Assembly (NCBI RefSeq): GCF_009870125.1
Contig: NC_046683.1
Location: forward strand, 3,968,001 to 4,032,000
Direction of reading: 5' to 3'
Length of the DNA: 64,000 nt
Source: Drosophila pseudoobscura
Taxonomy: Eukaryota > Arthropoda > Insecta > Diptera > Drosophilidae
Shown here one piece after another: positions 37,776 to 49,728 of this stretch. The notes under the pieces were generated by a model, which saw only the letters and a program-made list of their open reading frames with translations, searched no databases and was not told the DNA's origin. The translations under genes and the position numbers were made by a program. The number at the start of each line of letters is the position of its first letter. Positions within the stretch are counted from its first letter, which is position 1.

Positions 37776-40700
37776 GCTTTCTGATTTCTTCTCTTTCTGT
37801 TCTTTGTTCTTGTTCTTGTGCTTTGCTGTACCGTTCCGTTGCGCTCCGCACTTGCTCTTGCTCTTTGTTGTGCTCTCTCCGCTTGTTGCTGTTGATGCGC
37901 TTTCATCTGGTTCGTTTCTCGCCCCTTTTGATTTTGCTTTTGATTTTGCCTTGCTGCTGTTGTTGTTCTCTTTGTCTTTGGCTTTTCGTTCTATTTGCTA
38001 ATTTACGAATCAGTTGAAGCTTGATTGGTCATCGGGAGCACAGAGCGCTGGGGGACGGGGGACCGGGGGGCTATTGTGTGCGCTCTTATGCTGCCATGAG
38101 AGGCAACAGGTTTTCATTGGCATTACCGCCCTGCCTGCTCTCCCCCCTGACGCTCACACTGCTCATGCTCTGCTCTGCTCTCCTCTCACTCTGTCTCTGT
38201 GGTTGTGATTCGCGCGTGCCGCATTCAAGTCGCTGCTTAATTGAACAGTTATTGAACAATTATTCCCAGTTCGATCCTGTTTTGGGAGGCAATGCCATGG
38301 CCTCAGTGGCCTTCCTCCATTTCCACACTTCTGATGATGAGCGGGACGGGAGCTGCTTCTCCTTCGTTACGAATGCATGATTTCGATTCAAATCGATGCA
38401 AATATTCAGTAAAATTGCAAGCCAGTTACATATTCTGTGAAATCGAATGTTCCTATGTACCTTTTCGTTAACCTACCTTGCCCTCAAACTCGAAATCTTC
38501 GACTCCCAACCGCACCGCTCTCTCGTTATCAGTGTGTCTCTGTTTAATCCCCGCTCTTTCAATGGATTGAATGGATCTTATTCCCTCTCTTTCAATGGAT
38601 TGAATGGCTCTTTCCCTCTCTTTCAATGCATACGTTCTCATTCCCTGTTCATTCTCTTTCCAATGGATCTGTGTAGCTTCTTGCGGCTGGTCAGTTTTGA
38701 GATTCTGGAATGGGAATGGGGATTATCTCTATGGAATAAAATAAATTATTTTCTGCTGCAGTCGATTCGTTTTATATAAGAACGAGGCGGCATGTGCTAC
38801 AGCGGTACAGTTGCCTCCTGCGCGTGTTGTGACAAGTTGTTTACTCTCGTAGTACTAGTACTTCTCGCGCGGTCTTTTCTAGGTCTTGTGGGCTTTTGGC
38901 AGCGCTTCCACTCATTATTCGCTCGAAGATCAAGGTCAGTCTCAACTAATCTCATCTCCCCATGCGCTTACATAACGCAATAATGCATGTGTCCCAATTA
39001 TGTGGCCCCATAGCACCACCCACTCTGCATTGACGTCAGGCGGAGAGTCATGTATTCTGGTGGGCGACGTGGCACTTGCAAGATAAGAGCAAACTTTACA
39101 CAATTTTTTTGACACAATTAAGCCCTGTGTCGCATAGAGTCGCAGGTGAAGCCGAAAGGGAAGGCAGTGGGGCGTGGCCGGGCTGCAGGGTTGCTGGGAT
39201 GCTAATAGCATCCAAAGGCGATTAGCAGTTGAGTGCATGAGCTGCCGCTGACTTACTAAGAGGATAACAAAGCGGAAGCCGCACCAGATAGAAACCAAAT
39301 TTTATGTGAGAAACATACCCGTATGCTCCCCGTGCCCCCCCTGCAGCTGTAAGCGGATTGTGCACCGCAATGTCGCCCCCATATAATGAAGGAATAAATG
39401 CTTGACTTATGGTAATTTTTGTGAAACCTTTTCGCATTTGTGCATCATCTTCTCGAAAGCCACAAGCTGGCCTCCTGTGGAGGACTAAACTCTGGAATTG
39501 TGGAATTTTTGCGGCAATTGCTTTTCAAAACATGCTGCAGCTGAATGCTGCTTCTCGTGCGGTCACTTGAGGTAGTTGCACGACACAATGTTTCAGTGTT
39601 GAGCATTCCTAAAAGTTTAAACCTTCCGTAAAATGTTGTGTCAGATCCACAAACTGAAAACCAATTTCCAGTTACTTCCAGGAATTTCATTATAAATTAG
39701 ACTAGAACAAAAAGCACTTGTCACTTGCAGCAATGCCTGAAATTCATAGGAATGCATTTGTACGTGGGTGCCACAGCATGTTGCAATTACCAGGCCCCTG
39801 AGGTGCAGCCACTGAACCGCTTCAAGTGGGATATAGTAACAATCCTATCTGATATACTATGTATCTAGAACTGGTCTGAAGGTCTTTTGATGGCGCCGAT
39901 CCCAGCTTACGATTTTCCTTGGTTGTATGTCGTCTATTCAACTTAGGATGAATCCTTTTCAAAAATAGTGGCCACGTGTGCGAATTACAAGAATACTTAA
40001 ATTCGCCATTCTTAAAGAAGATTTGTTCAATTTGTCGGATACAATTATTTTTCCTTTTAAAAATCGCGACGAAAAAGCTCTTAAAAACAGCAGTAAACTG
40101 AAATTTGATTGCCGTGCCAGTACTTAAGTCCGGCAAAGTAAATTCGCAGATAATTATCTGCCAATAAGATTTATGAGGTCTGAGATGATCAAGTTTAAAG
40201 TACGTTCTCCAAGGGTAATATGGGTCTTTCTTTAGTGTACATATTGTACATCTGTTGAACAATTCCTAATGATATTTCATCGATTTTTGAATGCATATGC
40301 CATGCTGTCGAAACGAAACGAAACAAAACCTTCTACAACTGACTCGTTCTCCTTTGAAACCCTCAACGAGGGTCGTTGTTGTTCAGGGCCCGTCTTGCGG
40401 CCGGGCAGTGGAAAATTCCCAAAAAGCCAAAAGTCTGAACTGAAAGGACCAGGGTATTGAGGGGTGGCTGTTTCTGCTCATCGATTTAACAGTGCGGGAA
40501 AAGAAACGGCGTCTGACGACGCGTTGTCCTGACCTAGTCCAAAGTTGCGCACTCTCTCGGCCCTACCACCTACCACTGCTCTCTAACTTGGGCCGACTCC
40601 TGCGCTCCGACCCTGTACGTAGCCAAGGAATGCCAATTTAAGGTGAGGCACATTCGCGCTTATTTTATTTGGGCGAATATTTGGCTGGTGTCACTCGCTA

Positions 40701-42006
40701 TCGTTTAGTGTTGGTTTTTTTGTACGTTTGGGAAGGGGCACACCTTTTATTAATGCACCATGACCCTGCTTCTCTTCTGGCGTGCTCTTTCTCTTATCAT
40801 AAACACTCTCTCCTCTCTCTTTCTCTGAGTTTCTCTCTCTTCCTGGCATTGTTGTTTGGCATGTGAAAACGCACGTCAGCCACCAAAAAAAAAAACAACA
40901 AAAAAATACCCCTCACAAGCCCTCAAATCCTGTGACCCCTGCGACTTGCTTTTCGGCCCGAGTCAAGGACATTCAACTCTGCTCTGTCGTCATTATCCGT
41001 GTTTTTTTTTTGTTGGTTTTTTTTGTGTGTGTTTGTGCTTCCCCATCGATTTTCGTGCGTGCTGCCCGACGGATTTCCACCAAGTTACGAGGTTTGAGGC
41101 GCGAACACGGCGCTGGTTAAGACTTGAAAGCAAAGTGCAGGTCCAAGTCCAAGTCATAACCAGCCGGTGCGAATGAATTGTTCATAGTCTTGGCCTTGTC
41201 GGGGGCCAGGGGCCAGGGGCCAGCGCGGCCAGGCACCTCTGCGATCCTCGACAGGTGCTCGCAACCCCTGGGGTCTTGATCCCGCAGCCGCAGCCACAGC
41301 CACAGCCACACGGCTCTCTTCGGGGAGAGCGGAGAAAAATCGTGATGCGAATTGGAATGGCCTCATTATGAGATAGGAGTGGCGTGGCCGGCAGGCCGGG
41401 GAAGCCACAAAAAGAGGCAGGCGGCGGCAGTGCGCTCCGCGAACGAGTGAGCAAAACAAACGTGGACAGAAGCAGCGAGCAAAGCAGAATGCAAGAAAGG
41501 CAGAGGCAGAAATGTGTAAAAACAATATCAGCAAAGCCGAAGCTAGTGATACCCTACACAGATCGATCGATCAAAAATTCCGATAGAAGCTACATATATT
41601 ATTTATTTATGGGATTTTTCCTCTAGTAGCTATGATATAGTGACCAAATCTTAGTGGATCGTTTGTATATTATCGATCACATTTTGCAATATATGATTCT
41701 AAGACAATTTTGCATCAAGAAGTAAAATTCGAAGAAAACTAGACTACCCCTCTACCAAGAGGGTATACAAAAAAAACTGAACAAAGTGAAAGTTGAAGAG
41801 AAAGACTACAACAACGACTCGAATTTAAGGCCAGGCCGCAGCTGCGGCACATGCAGCAGCAGCGGCAGCAGCAGAGACAGAGGCATGTTAATAACAGCAG
41901 ACAGTGTCGGCCGAGGCAAACCGCCTCGAAAACACTTATTTTCAGGTTATTTTTTGACGTGTTAGCGGCTCAGACGGAGCCGTAAGCTTACAATTGGAGC
42001 CTACAT

Positions 42007-42040
42007 TCAGTTGGCTAAGATCGCGCCAGTCGTTTGGACG
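42007..42040 (+). promoter_or_regulatory. Inr+DPE core promoter of the SDR gene
   Basis: TCAGTT at 42007-42012 places A+1 at 42009. GGACG at 42036-42040 lies exactly at +28 to +32 and matches the DPE consensus fully. The leader exon would run to the donor TTCG|GTAAGC at 42272/42273. It would join the acceptor TTTATTGCAG at 42801, and leader exon 2 then continues to the ATG at 43020. Confidence 0.7.
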
Positions 42041-42967
42041 CAACGACCAAGCAGAGGCACCACCACTAACCTGACCCATAAACATAAACAGAGGGCTTCA
42101 GAGCGGAGCCACTCTTCCTAATCGATCGAGCAAACGAAAGTGGAAATGTGCGAAATCGCCACCTGACCACCCGAGTGAGAATCGTGTTGGCCAAAAGTCT
42201 AGTCTCAGTTGGATCTGTGTCTCCAGTCTCTAGGCCACCAGCGTTATCTGCAGTAAAGATATCAAATATTCGGTAAGCTACGAAAGCAGCAGGTGGGCAA
42301 GGTGTGCTGTGGTGTGTTGTGCTGGTACTCAAAAGAAAGTTGAGTAATTTCCCGTAAAAAAAAGCCGAATATGTCAATGAAAGTGTGGTCGTAATGGTGG
42401 TGGAGAGGCTTGTTTTCGAATTTCAATGGCGCTGCGTTGACCGACAATCAATAATAGAGCGCCACTAATTATAATTGAGGGTGAAAGCATTACCCGAAAC
42501 GGCTTCATTCAAGGATAATACACTGTAGGGACAAGTTGTAACAATACAGTGCGAAGGAAAAATATAACTTGTTCCTTTATCGATCCACAAATGGACAATA
42601 GCTAAAACCCTGCTTCAGGTGTATGTAAATTGAAGTGAAATCCCTTTACATATTCTTAAGATTCGAAATTCCAACGATCCCTAATCGATATAGTGACGAA
42701 GATTCGATAAATCAGACGAAAGCAGTTGTAAATTGTGTGGAAATACGAGTACTGAGCACTAACCCATAATTAAATCACTGGAAACAATTGTTTTATTGCA
42801 GGCTATCGATAATTACTGATAATCACTGCCTCTTTTACTGACAAAGTACACACGATCCACAAATGATCCACTACAGATCCACAACCACTTCCATGCATGC
42901 CCTTTGCAGTCTCTATCTAAAACAACAATTGAACTTTCTTTTCTCTCTTTTTTCTGCTCTCTCTCAC

Positions 42968-42994
42968 TCACACACACACACACACACACACACA
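42968..42994. repeat. (CA)n microsatellite in the 5' leader of the SDR gene
   Basis: About thirteen CA units lie 26 bases upstream of the start codon. Confidence 0.9.
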
Positions 42995-43019
42995 GAAACA
43001 CATTCGCATACAGCCAGCG

Positions 43020-44204
43020 ATGTCGGAGGCTGTCACACCCATTGGAGGAACAGGGACAACAGCACTGCCAGCCGGCTTCGATCCGACCGCAGAGGCGGTG
43101 GAGAAGACGCTCTGCTTTCGTGGATTCTGGGCGTGGTTCGTGCTCCTGTTGCTGATCGGGATCTGTGCACTGTTCGTGATGTGGCTGCTGCGCAAGTGCA
43201 TCCAGGGCCCCGCCTACCGCAAGGCGAACCGCATCGACGGCAAGGTGGTGATCGTCACCGGCTGCAACACGGGCATCGGCAAGGAGACGGTACTGGAGCT
43301 GGCCCGCAGGGGGGCCAAGGTGTATATGGCCTGCCGCGACCCGGGACGCTGTGAGGCGGCCCGCATCGAGATCATGGACCGCACCCAGAACCAGCAGCTT
43401 TTTAATCGCAGCCTGGACCTCGGCTCCCTGGAGTCCGTACGCAACTTTGTGGCCCGCTTCAAGGCGGAGGAGTCGCGCCTGGATCTGCTGATCAATAATG
43501 CCGGCATCATGGCCTGTCCCCGCTCCCTCACCGCCGACGGCTACGAACAGCAGCTGGGCGTCAACCATTTGGGCCACTTTCTGCTCACCAACCTGCTGCT
43601 CGACCGGCTCAAGCAGTCCACGCCCAGCCGGATCGTGGTAGTCAGCTCGGCGGCTCACCTCTTTGGGCGCATCAATCGCGAGGACCTCATGAGCGAGCGC
43701 AAGTACAGCAAGTTCTTTGGAGCCTACAGCCAGTCGAAGCTGGCCAATATCCTCTTCACCCGCAAGCTGTCGGTCCTGCTTAAGGACACCGGGGTGACGG
43801 TCAACTGCTGCCACCCGGGCGTCGTTCGCACCGAACTGAACCGACACTTTGCAGGCCCTGCCTGGATGAAGAGCGCCCTGCAGGTCGTCTCGCTGTACTT
43901 CTTCAAGACCCCCAGGGCTGGGGCACAGACCACGCTGCGCCTTGCCCTGGACCCGTCCCTGGAGAGCTCCACCGGCGGCTACTATTCGGACAGCATGCGC
44001 TTTCCCCTGGTTCCCTGGGCCCGCAGTACGGACACCGCCGACTGGCTCTGGCGGGAGAGCGAGAAGCTGGTGGGTCTGCCCCCCATAGAGCCGCCACCGG
44101 CACAGAATGGCAATGGGAGCACTAACGGGAGTGCCAACGGTAATGGCAGCCCAGGTACAGCAGCCGCTGAAACAGTGGACACCGTTGTGGTCAATCGCTC
44201 GTAG
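43020..44204 (+). CDS. CG3842: Membrane-anchored short-chain dehydrogenase/reductase (retinol dehydrogenase-like)
   Basis: Single coding exon, 394 residues. A hydrophobic segment at about 36-58 (GFWAWFVLLLLIGICALFVM) anchors the N-terminus, probably in the ER or mitochondrial outer membrane. The Rossmann fold follows: the NADP(H)-binding motif TGCNTGIG at 80-87, NNAG at 159-162, Asn182 in VNHLGH, Ser209/Ser210, and the catalytic YSQSK (Tyr236, Lys240). The Arg in MACRDPGR suggests preference for NADP(H). This is the pattern of the RDH11-14 group, which interconvert retinol or other lipid alcohols and aldehydes; the substrate here is unknown. The C-terminal 40 residues are a G/N/S-rich tail absent from vertebrate members. 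The coding part is GC-rich at third positions, as expected for a real fly gene. The CG number is from memory. Confidence 0.92.
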   Translation: MSEAVTPIGGTGTTALPAGFDPTAEAVEKTLCFRGFWAWFVLLLLIGICALFVMWLLRKCIQGPAYRKANRIDGKVVIVTGCNTGIGKETVLELARRGAKVYMACRDPGRCEAARIEIMDRTQNQQLFNRSLDLGSLESVRNFVARFKAEESRLDLLINNAGIMACPRSLTADGYEQQLGVNHLGHFLLTNLLLDRLKQSTPSRIVVVSSAAHLFGRINREDLMSERKYSKFFGAYSQSKLANILFTRKLSVLLKDTGVTVNCCHPGVVRTELNRHFAGPAWMKSALQVVSLYFFKTPRAGAQTTLRLALDPSLESSTGGYYSDSMRFPLVPWARSTDTADWLWRESEKLVGLPPIEPPPAQNGNGSTNGSANGNGSPGTAAAETVDTVVVNRS

Positions 44205-44317
44205 TCGTAGTCATAGTCGTCGTCGTCATCGTAGTCATAAGGAAGAGGTTCGATCAAGTACCAAGACGGGGGTTCGATTGGAAGACCTTGCACTTAACTT
44301 ATTTTATAGTTTTGCAT

Positions 44318-44505
44318 ACCCTTGAAGAGAGTATTACGCGTATCGTGCGATCACATGTCCGTCGTTCGGTTTCTATGAGAAGTGATTTTTCAGCTATAAA
44401 GTTTAAGTTTTACACACACAACCAATCATTTCTAAGAACGATCTAGGAACGATCGATCTTCAAGGGTATCAAAAGCTTCGGCCCACCGAAGCTGGCCTTC
44501 TTTTG
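44318..44505 (+). repeat. Dispersed short element with 3' hairpin (about 190 bp)
   Basis: It starts with ATACCCTTGAAGAGAGTATT and ends with GGGTATCAAAAGCTTCGG and a perfect hairpin, AGCTTCGG-CCCA-CCGAAGCT, followed by CTTCTTTTGTTGA. The head matches 13503 and the tail matches 13700. It lies in the 3' UTR region of the SDR gene. A hairpin just inside the 3' end is a Helitron trait. The DINE-1/SGM assignment is tentative. Confidence 0.55.
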
Positions 44506-44562
44506 TTGATTTTTGTTTGTTTATTTCTTGTGCATAACACTAGGCAGAAAAACCCAACTTAA

Positions 44563-44568
44563 AATAAA
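44563..44568 (+). terminator. Poly(A) signal AATAAA of the SDR gene
   Basis: First canonical AATAAA downstream of the SDR stop codon, about 360 bases after it. Confidence 0.5.
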
Positions 44569-47033
44569 CGGTAAACTTAACATGCAATTCCGTCCTCTCT
44601 CTCTTTTCTTCATCAGTCACGCTCACCCCATTTCTCTCCCTGCTCTCCCTGGCTCCAGTCTTCTTCGAATATATATAACATATTAATGCAAGGTGAGGCA
44701 TTGGCATTCCCTGAACGGTGCAGTGCGAGGGGTGGAGTAAGAATGAGACAAACAAAATATACAACTCGAGAGAGAGGGAAAGGGTCGGCCCTTACCCGGC
44801 ACAAGTACGCCTTGCAATCCTCCTGCTGCTCTCCCGCTTAGCACCGCTCTTCAAGTGAATGACTTCACTCTCGCACCACTGCACTCCAGTCTTCCTCCCC
44901 AATCCTCTTTCTTCTCCGCTTCACCACATTCATTCTTTCTCTCTGTTGGCAATTTGGCAGAGCAACAGCAACAACATTAGCATAAGGAGAACAATTTACG
45001 CGAACAAAGCAAAATCAATGAGAACAACGCTGACGATGTCGCCCGCCGACGCTGTCGACTGACGGCGGCCACTGTAATTTCATGTGACGTGAGGGAGTGA
45101 GCGAGCAGGCAGACGTGTAATGAGTGAGTAAGTGAGTGAGTGGGACAGTCAGAGTCGTCAGTCACACTGGCGCTCTTTCTCTGCCTCGCATCCCCCTCTT
45201 TGTGCATTCATTCACATGCCATTAGCATTAATGGTCGCAGGGGTTGGGAGAGGGGAGAGGGGGGAGCGAGCGAGCGAGTGAGCGGTGGAGAGACTGCAAT
45301 TAAACCCATGCATGCCCATGGGGTCGTTCTGGTACGTAACTGCAAATTACAGGTGTGCCAAAAGTGAAAATCACAGAACTGAACTCCCCATTGCACCTTT
45401 TTTTTGTTTGCCTAAAACATTCCACTCTGTGTAACGCTATAATTTGTATTTCTAATGGTTGTTCATAAATTAAATATTATACATATACTGGAATATATGT
45501 ACATACACATTAGACAATTAAATCCAATTACACCACTTGTGTGTTACCGAACTTTTTGCTCAAATAGAAAGATCGTCGAAATTATTATTTTAAATTTTGA
45601 AAGCAGTCATAATTTTGTACATTTGATTTGAATAAGAAAGAAAAACGGAGATAAAATGACTTTTGTAAATTCCAGCAATTTAGTTTTAAATTAAAGAAAA
45701 TAATTGTATCAAATTTTAGATATTAGATTATTGTGTGGTCCAGCTTAAAATAGCTTAAATTCTCTAAATTATTAACAAATTCATTCTATGGTCGAACGTT
45801 ATCCATTCTAGGGTTAAAAACGACACACAGCATTTGCACGAAAAACTGCAATGGAAAATTCCACTCGCCCATGAGTGGCTTTTGATTGCGTGTCCCGTCC
45901 CTTTGCCACCGGCCCCGGCCAGGCCCTACCCCAACAGCTGTTCCATTCGGAGAAACGGGCATTTGATCGATAAGAACGGCACCATGGAAAGAAGCATACG
46001 ATATGTACACATGTATGTACAAGTAGGTGTACAATTATTTGAGCTTGGACATTGAGCCCTGGCTTAAAATTAAGGTGACGAGAAATAGAGAAAGAGTGTG
46101 GGTGGATACCTGACTCCAAAATGCAGGCATTAACACTTGGATAATCGTATACCCCGATGGAGGAAAGAGTTTCTCATTCAATAGGTAGAGTTCCCTCCCG
46201 TCTGGCATCTGGGATTGGATGGAAGAAGATTGGAAGAAGATTCCAGAAACTTTGGATGGTCGGGCATGGGGCTCGATGTCACGCCGACGGGCTTATGTAA
46301 GTGCCTGGTTTTGGCTCTATTACACATATGATTCAATTCCGTTTACTTCCATTCCCACCCTCATCAAGTGGGCATGATGATCGTAGAATTGTGAAATTGC
46401 TTGCAAGCGACGTCAATGCGTCGCTAAACATGTGAGATAATAAGAAGGTACCAGTACGAGTACGATTGTTACACGGGCTGGATAAATCAACCTACCGCAA
46501 TTCGAATTGATAATCATTTTCCAAACAGGAAACTATAGATCAACTTATCAAAGTCAAATTGTAATCGAATTAAATTTAATTTCAAAGAAATTGCTAAGAT
46601 ATGATATGAATAATTTACTGAATTATCAAATTTTGTTTATCCGAAAATTTTAGAACGAGTTGGTACATGCAATTCTCATTCATTGCTTGTTTACCCATGG
46701 TAATTTTCTTATATTTATTTTTTTCTTGAAATTTAATTCGCATTGTACGCTTTAGGTATACAGTATGTCAGCTCCAATTAAATAATTACGTTTATTTCTA
46801 TTTTTTGATGTGTTTGTCGATTTCATTTAAATTTGCCATTCATTCATTAGCTTGATAATATTTTTCAGCTACATACATACATATGTACGAGTATGTGTAA
46901 TGACACGTTCTTACTCTCAAGTTATACTTGACTTTCGATCCTTCTCCCATCTGACGGCAGTAAAACTCAAGTGGTTTTACGTACAATATTCGGATTGCTG
47001 CCTTAGGGGCAAGGGCGCGAGCGATGACGCTAG

Positions 47034-47165
47034 AGCAACGGTCGGCACGCACTCATTGCAGTGCGTTTGTGTGCGTAGAAAGCATTGAATTGCTGCGGAT
47101 CACTGTTGCACACGTGTACGTGAGCGGCAGCGCATTTCCCTATGAACATAAGACCCCTGGGCTAG
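47034..47165 (+). repeat. Dispersed repeat with ACACGTGTACGTGAG core, copy B
   Basis: It contains GGTCGGCACGCA and later CACACGTGTACGTGAGCGGC with AGCG, in the same order as at 37263-37400. Both end near CCAGGGGCT or CCTGGGCT. Confidence 0.6.
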
Positions 47166-48554
47166 AGAAAGAGCTTTCCCATTATATACATACATATACA
47201 TATGTACATATCCAGACGTAACCCAACCCATTGCGAGGTCATTAGCTTCCCGACAAAACAGCCACCGATCGAAAAATGTTCCATGCCAAGTTCCAATATG
47301 TGTGAAAATTCATTAAGATGTGAATTTGAGTGACTCAACCAGAAGTTCTTTCTACATTGTGGGATGCGATGCCGTTAACAAACGTCAATCGTCGATAAAT
47401 TGGTTCAAGGCTTTCTGCGGGTCCAAAGAAGTGATGCCTGTTGATGAATGCCACAAAAACAAGATGCAAAAAATACACACAAAAATAAAAAACACTTGTG
47501 GGGTAAACAAATGCTAACTGCATCTAAATTGCAGCCAATTCGAAGTACGGGCACTATTTATAGATATGAGACGCTGGCGCATTTCTTTAATGGCCGATAA
47601 AAACATTTCCCACAGACACACACACCCACCCGCACACCAGCAACAGCACCAAAACGGTTTGGCGACGTGACAAAAGCAGCAGCGAAAATAGTCCAAAAGG
47701 CATGACATCTGAATATCTCTGGGAGCAGGGCAGGGCAGAGGCATGTCTCGAATGGATCGCACGTTTATACGAGATGCGATACAACTGCCATTATTATTTA
47801 TAATTAATGCCAGTGTTGAAAAAATCCTGTCAGATGTTATTTGGATAAAGGGGCAGCACTGTCCGGCTTAAAAGAGCTCCAGTTCAAATCGATGAATGTG
47901 CCTAAAATCAATGAACTTCAGTGATCTATTTATAAAAAGCATCTAGCCACATTATCTTGTGGTAGATGTTGGAAGTGCTACCAGCAAGTAAATTCAAAAT
48001 TGACTTGAAATTTGAATCGAACCGCTCAAAATAGCTCACGGCTACATGGCTGTTGAGCCGCACGAACGGCGACTGGCAAACGCACTAAAAATACCACACA
48101 TCCGGCCAGACTATTAATGTCCACCATCTTGGGTACGAAGTTACCTCAATTGAAATTCAAGTTTTTAAGGCATATTTAAAGACAAAAGGTATAGAAACTT
48201 CCCTACGCAAGTTTTTTAATTTTCGCACTTTCAAATCGTACTTCCGTGCATAAATTATTCCAAAGGATTGCATTTAAATCCTTGTCGCTCACTTGTTCCT
48301 GTCCTTCACATTCAAAAATAATTGGCGCTCAAGTTTGGAGGGACTTGTTCTTTGTCTTTTGCGATTCGCTCTATATTTCGTGATGGGATATCTTTTCTTC
48401 GTGGAAGGATTTTTTTCGCCATACTGTCCTTTCAGCTTGATAGGTCCCTACATTCCAAACTCAATTACTGTTGATCTTTTCAGTTTAAGCCTTTTTTAGA
48501 CACTACCTAATAAAAGATAGTATTAAAACCAAGCCAGTCAAAGAGATAATTGAT

Positions 48555-48715
48555 TCATTAATCGGATAAAATTATGTGGGCGGGGCTGAGAAATCTATCT
48601 AGCTTGTAATATTCGACGAAATATTAAAAACGAGGAATATAGAACTGCAATAGAACTTGAATTCGTCAGTATATTTACGGTATATCTCGAAAATGAGACA
48701 GTATATTTTATCGCT
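48555..48715 (+). repeat. Diverged duplicate block, copy 1
   Basis: Shared landmarks with 49215-49400 are CGGATAAAATTATG (versus TGGATAAAACTATG), GGTAATATTC-like sequence, and ATTCGTCAGTATATTTACGG followed by TATAT. The two copies lie about 0.66 kb apart. Confidence 0.7.
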
Positions 48716-49214
48716 AAGTCCCAGGCCACATTGGTTTTCTAGCCACCATGTCTAGCTCACACACCTTGCAAATTGTTACTTTTCACAGTATTTTCTAGAA
48801 TTTAACATTGTATCTTAAGAAGCGTTAGGAACTCACCCTCTTGTCCAATGCACCAATGTAGAAACCGTGTAGAAATGCCATTTAGAGGCCACATCGAATA
48901 CTAATTCGTGATCAGCATCGATCCTGATCGTATCAAAATCTGATTTTTTTTTAAATTGCTAGAAAAGTCATGACAAAAACTGGATAACGGAGGTTTATCA
49001 CACTGGCGCTTCGATGGGGCTTATATAAAACGTAGACATTTCCTTTCAGGTGTCGCCTTCTGTAATTACATAAAGATGTAGTTAATATGTGGCGAATGTG
49101 TAGTTAGCGTGTGGGGACCATGTAAGGAAATGAATTTAGTGGAAATTGTTTTTGCTAAACCTTATTTTATAAACAATACAATGAGGATGAGAACTTAAAT
49201 TTAACCAGTCTTGA

Positions 49215-49400
49215 AGGAAATTGATTTAATAATTGGATAAAACTATGAGTTCAGAGCTGAGGGTCTTAGCTAGCTGGTAATATTCAACCGTATATCCAAA
49301 ACAAGGATTATGACTCAACTTGAATGCAAATAATTCGTCAGTATATTTACGGTATATTTTTAAATTTGTGACGTATTTCGGTATATTTCGGAGGGTCAGA
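49215..49400 (+). repeat. Diverged duplicate block, copy 2, next to the zinc-finger gene promoter
   Basis: See copy 1. This copy runs directly into the GTATATTT-rich sequence and motif 1 just upstream of the zinc-finger gene leader. Confidence 0.7.
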
Positions 49401-49425
49401 CCGTATATTTGACCGGAATATGCGC

Positions 49426-49436
49426 GGTCACACTGT
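49426..49436 (+). promoter_or_regulatory. Ohler motif 1 of the zinc-finger gene core promoter
   Basis: CGGTCACACTG matches the motif 1 consensus YGGTCACACTR, bound by M1BP in Drosophila and typical of TATA-less, broadly expressed genes. The leader then runs about 290 bases to the ATG at 49729. Confidence 0.65.
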
Positions 49437-49728
49437 CCACCATCTTGGAACGAAGTTGCCACATAAAAAAAAGTCGGAAAGAAGGAAAAAACTACCCAAT
49501 CTCGCGAAAAATAAGTGTTGACTATTGTAAGAAAAAATTTATCAATCGCAGTACGCGCCAAAAGAAAACCCGGCAGCGAATCGCTGGGTCAACTGCATCA
49601 TTAGGCACGTACTCTCGTGTGGCTCTGTCGTTGAGGAGGAGGTGGAGAGGAGGCGCTGACGCCACGCCACACACATCACTCAGCCCAACACACACCACAC
49701 ACGCTAAAAGAGCCCAAGAAACAAAAAA

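Larger units (their letters stand above)
35260..42000. other. Intergenic, no gene seen
   Basis: I found no spliced or unspliced frame with gene-like composition on either strand. The stretch contains CT-rich tracts (37790-38000, 38140-38210, 40800-40850), dispersed repeat fragments (37263-37400, 37718-37775), a CAG cluster near 41840-41880 and a cluster of short TTTCAATGGATTGAATGG-type repeats at 38558-38630. Confidence 0.45.
44590..49420. other. Intergenic, no gene seen
   Basis: The stretch has CT-rich and GTGAGTGA-type tracts at 44580-45300, very AT-rich sequence at 45400-45780 and 46500-46870, a dispersed repeat copy at 47034-47165, and a diverged duplication at 48555-48715 and 49215-49400. 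No ATG frame has gene-like composition. Confidence 0.45.

Noticed and set aside
42813-43847. 344-codon minus-strand open frame
   Set aside because: Antisense to the SDR coding exon, where every key motif is intact on the plus strand.
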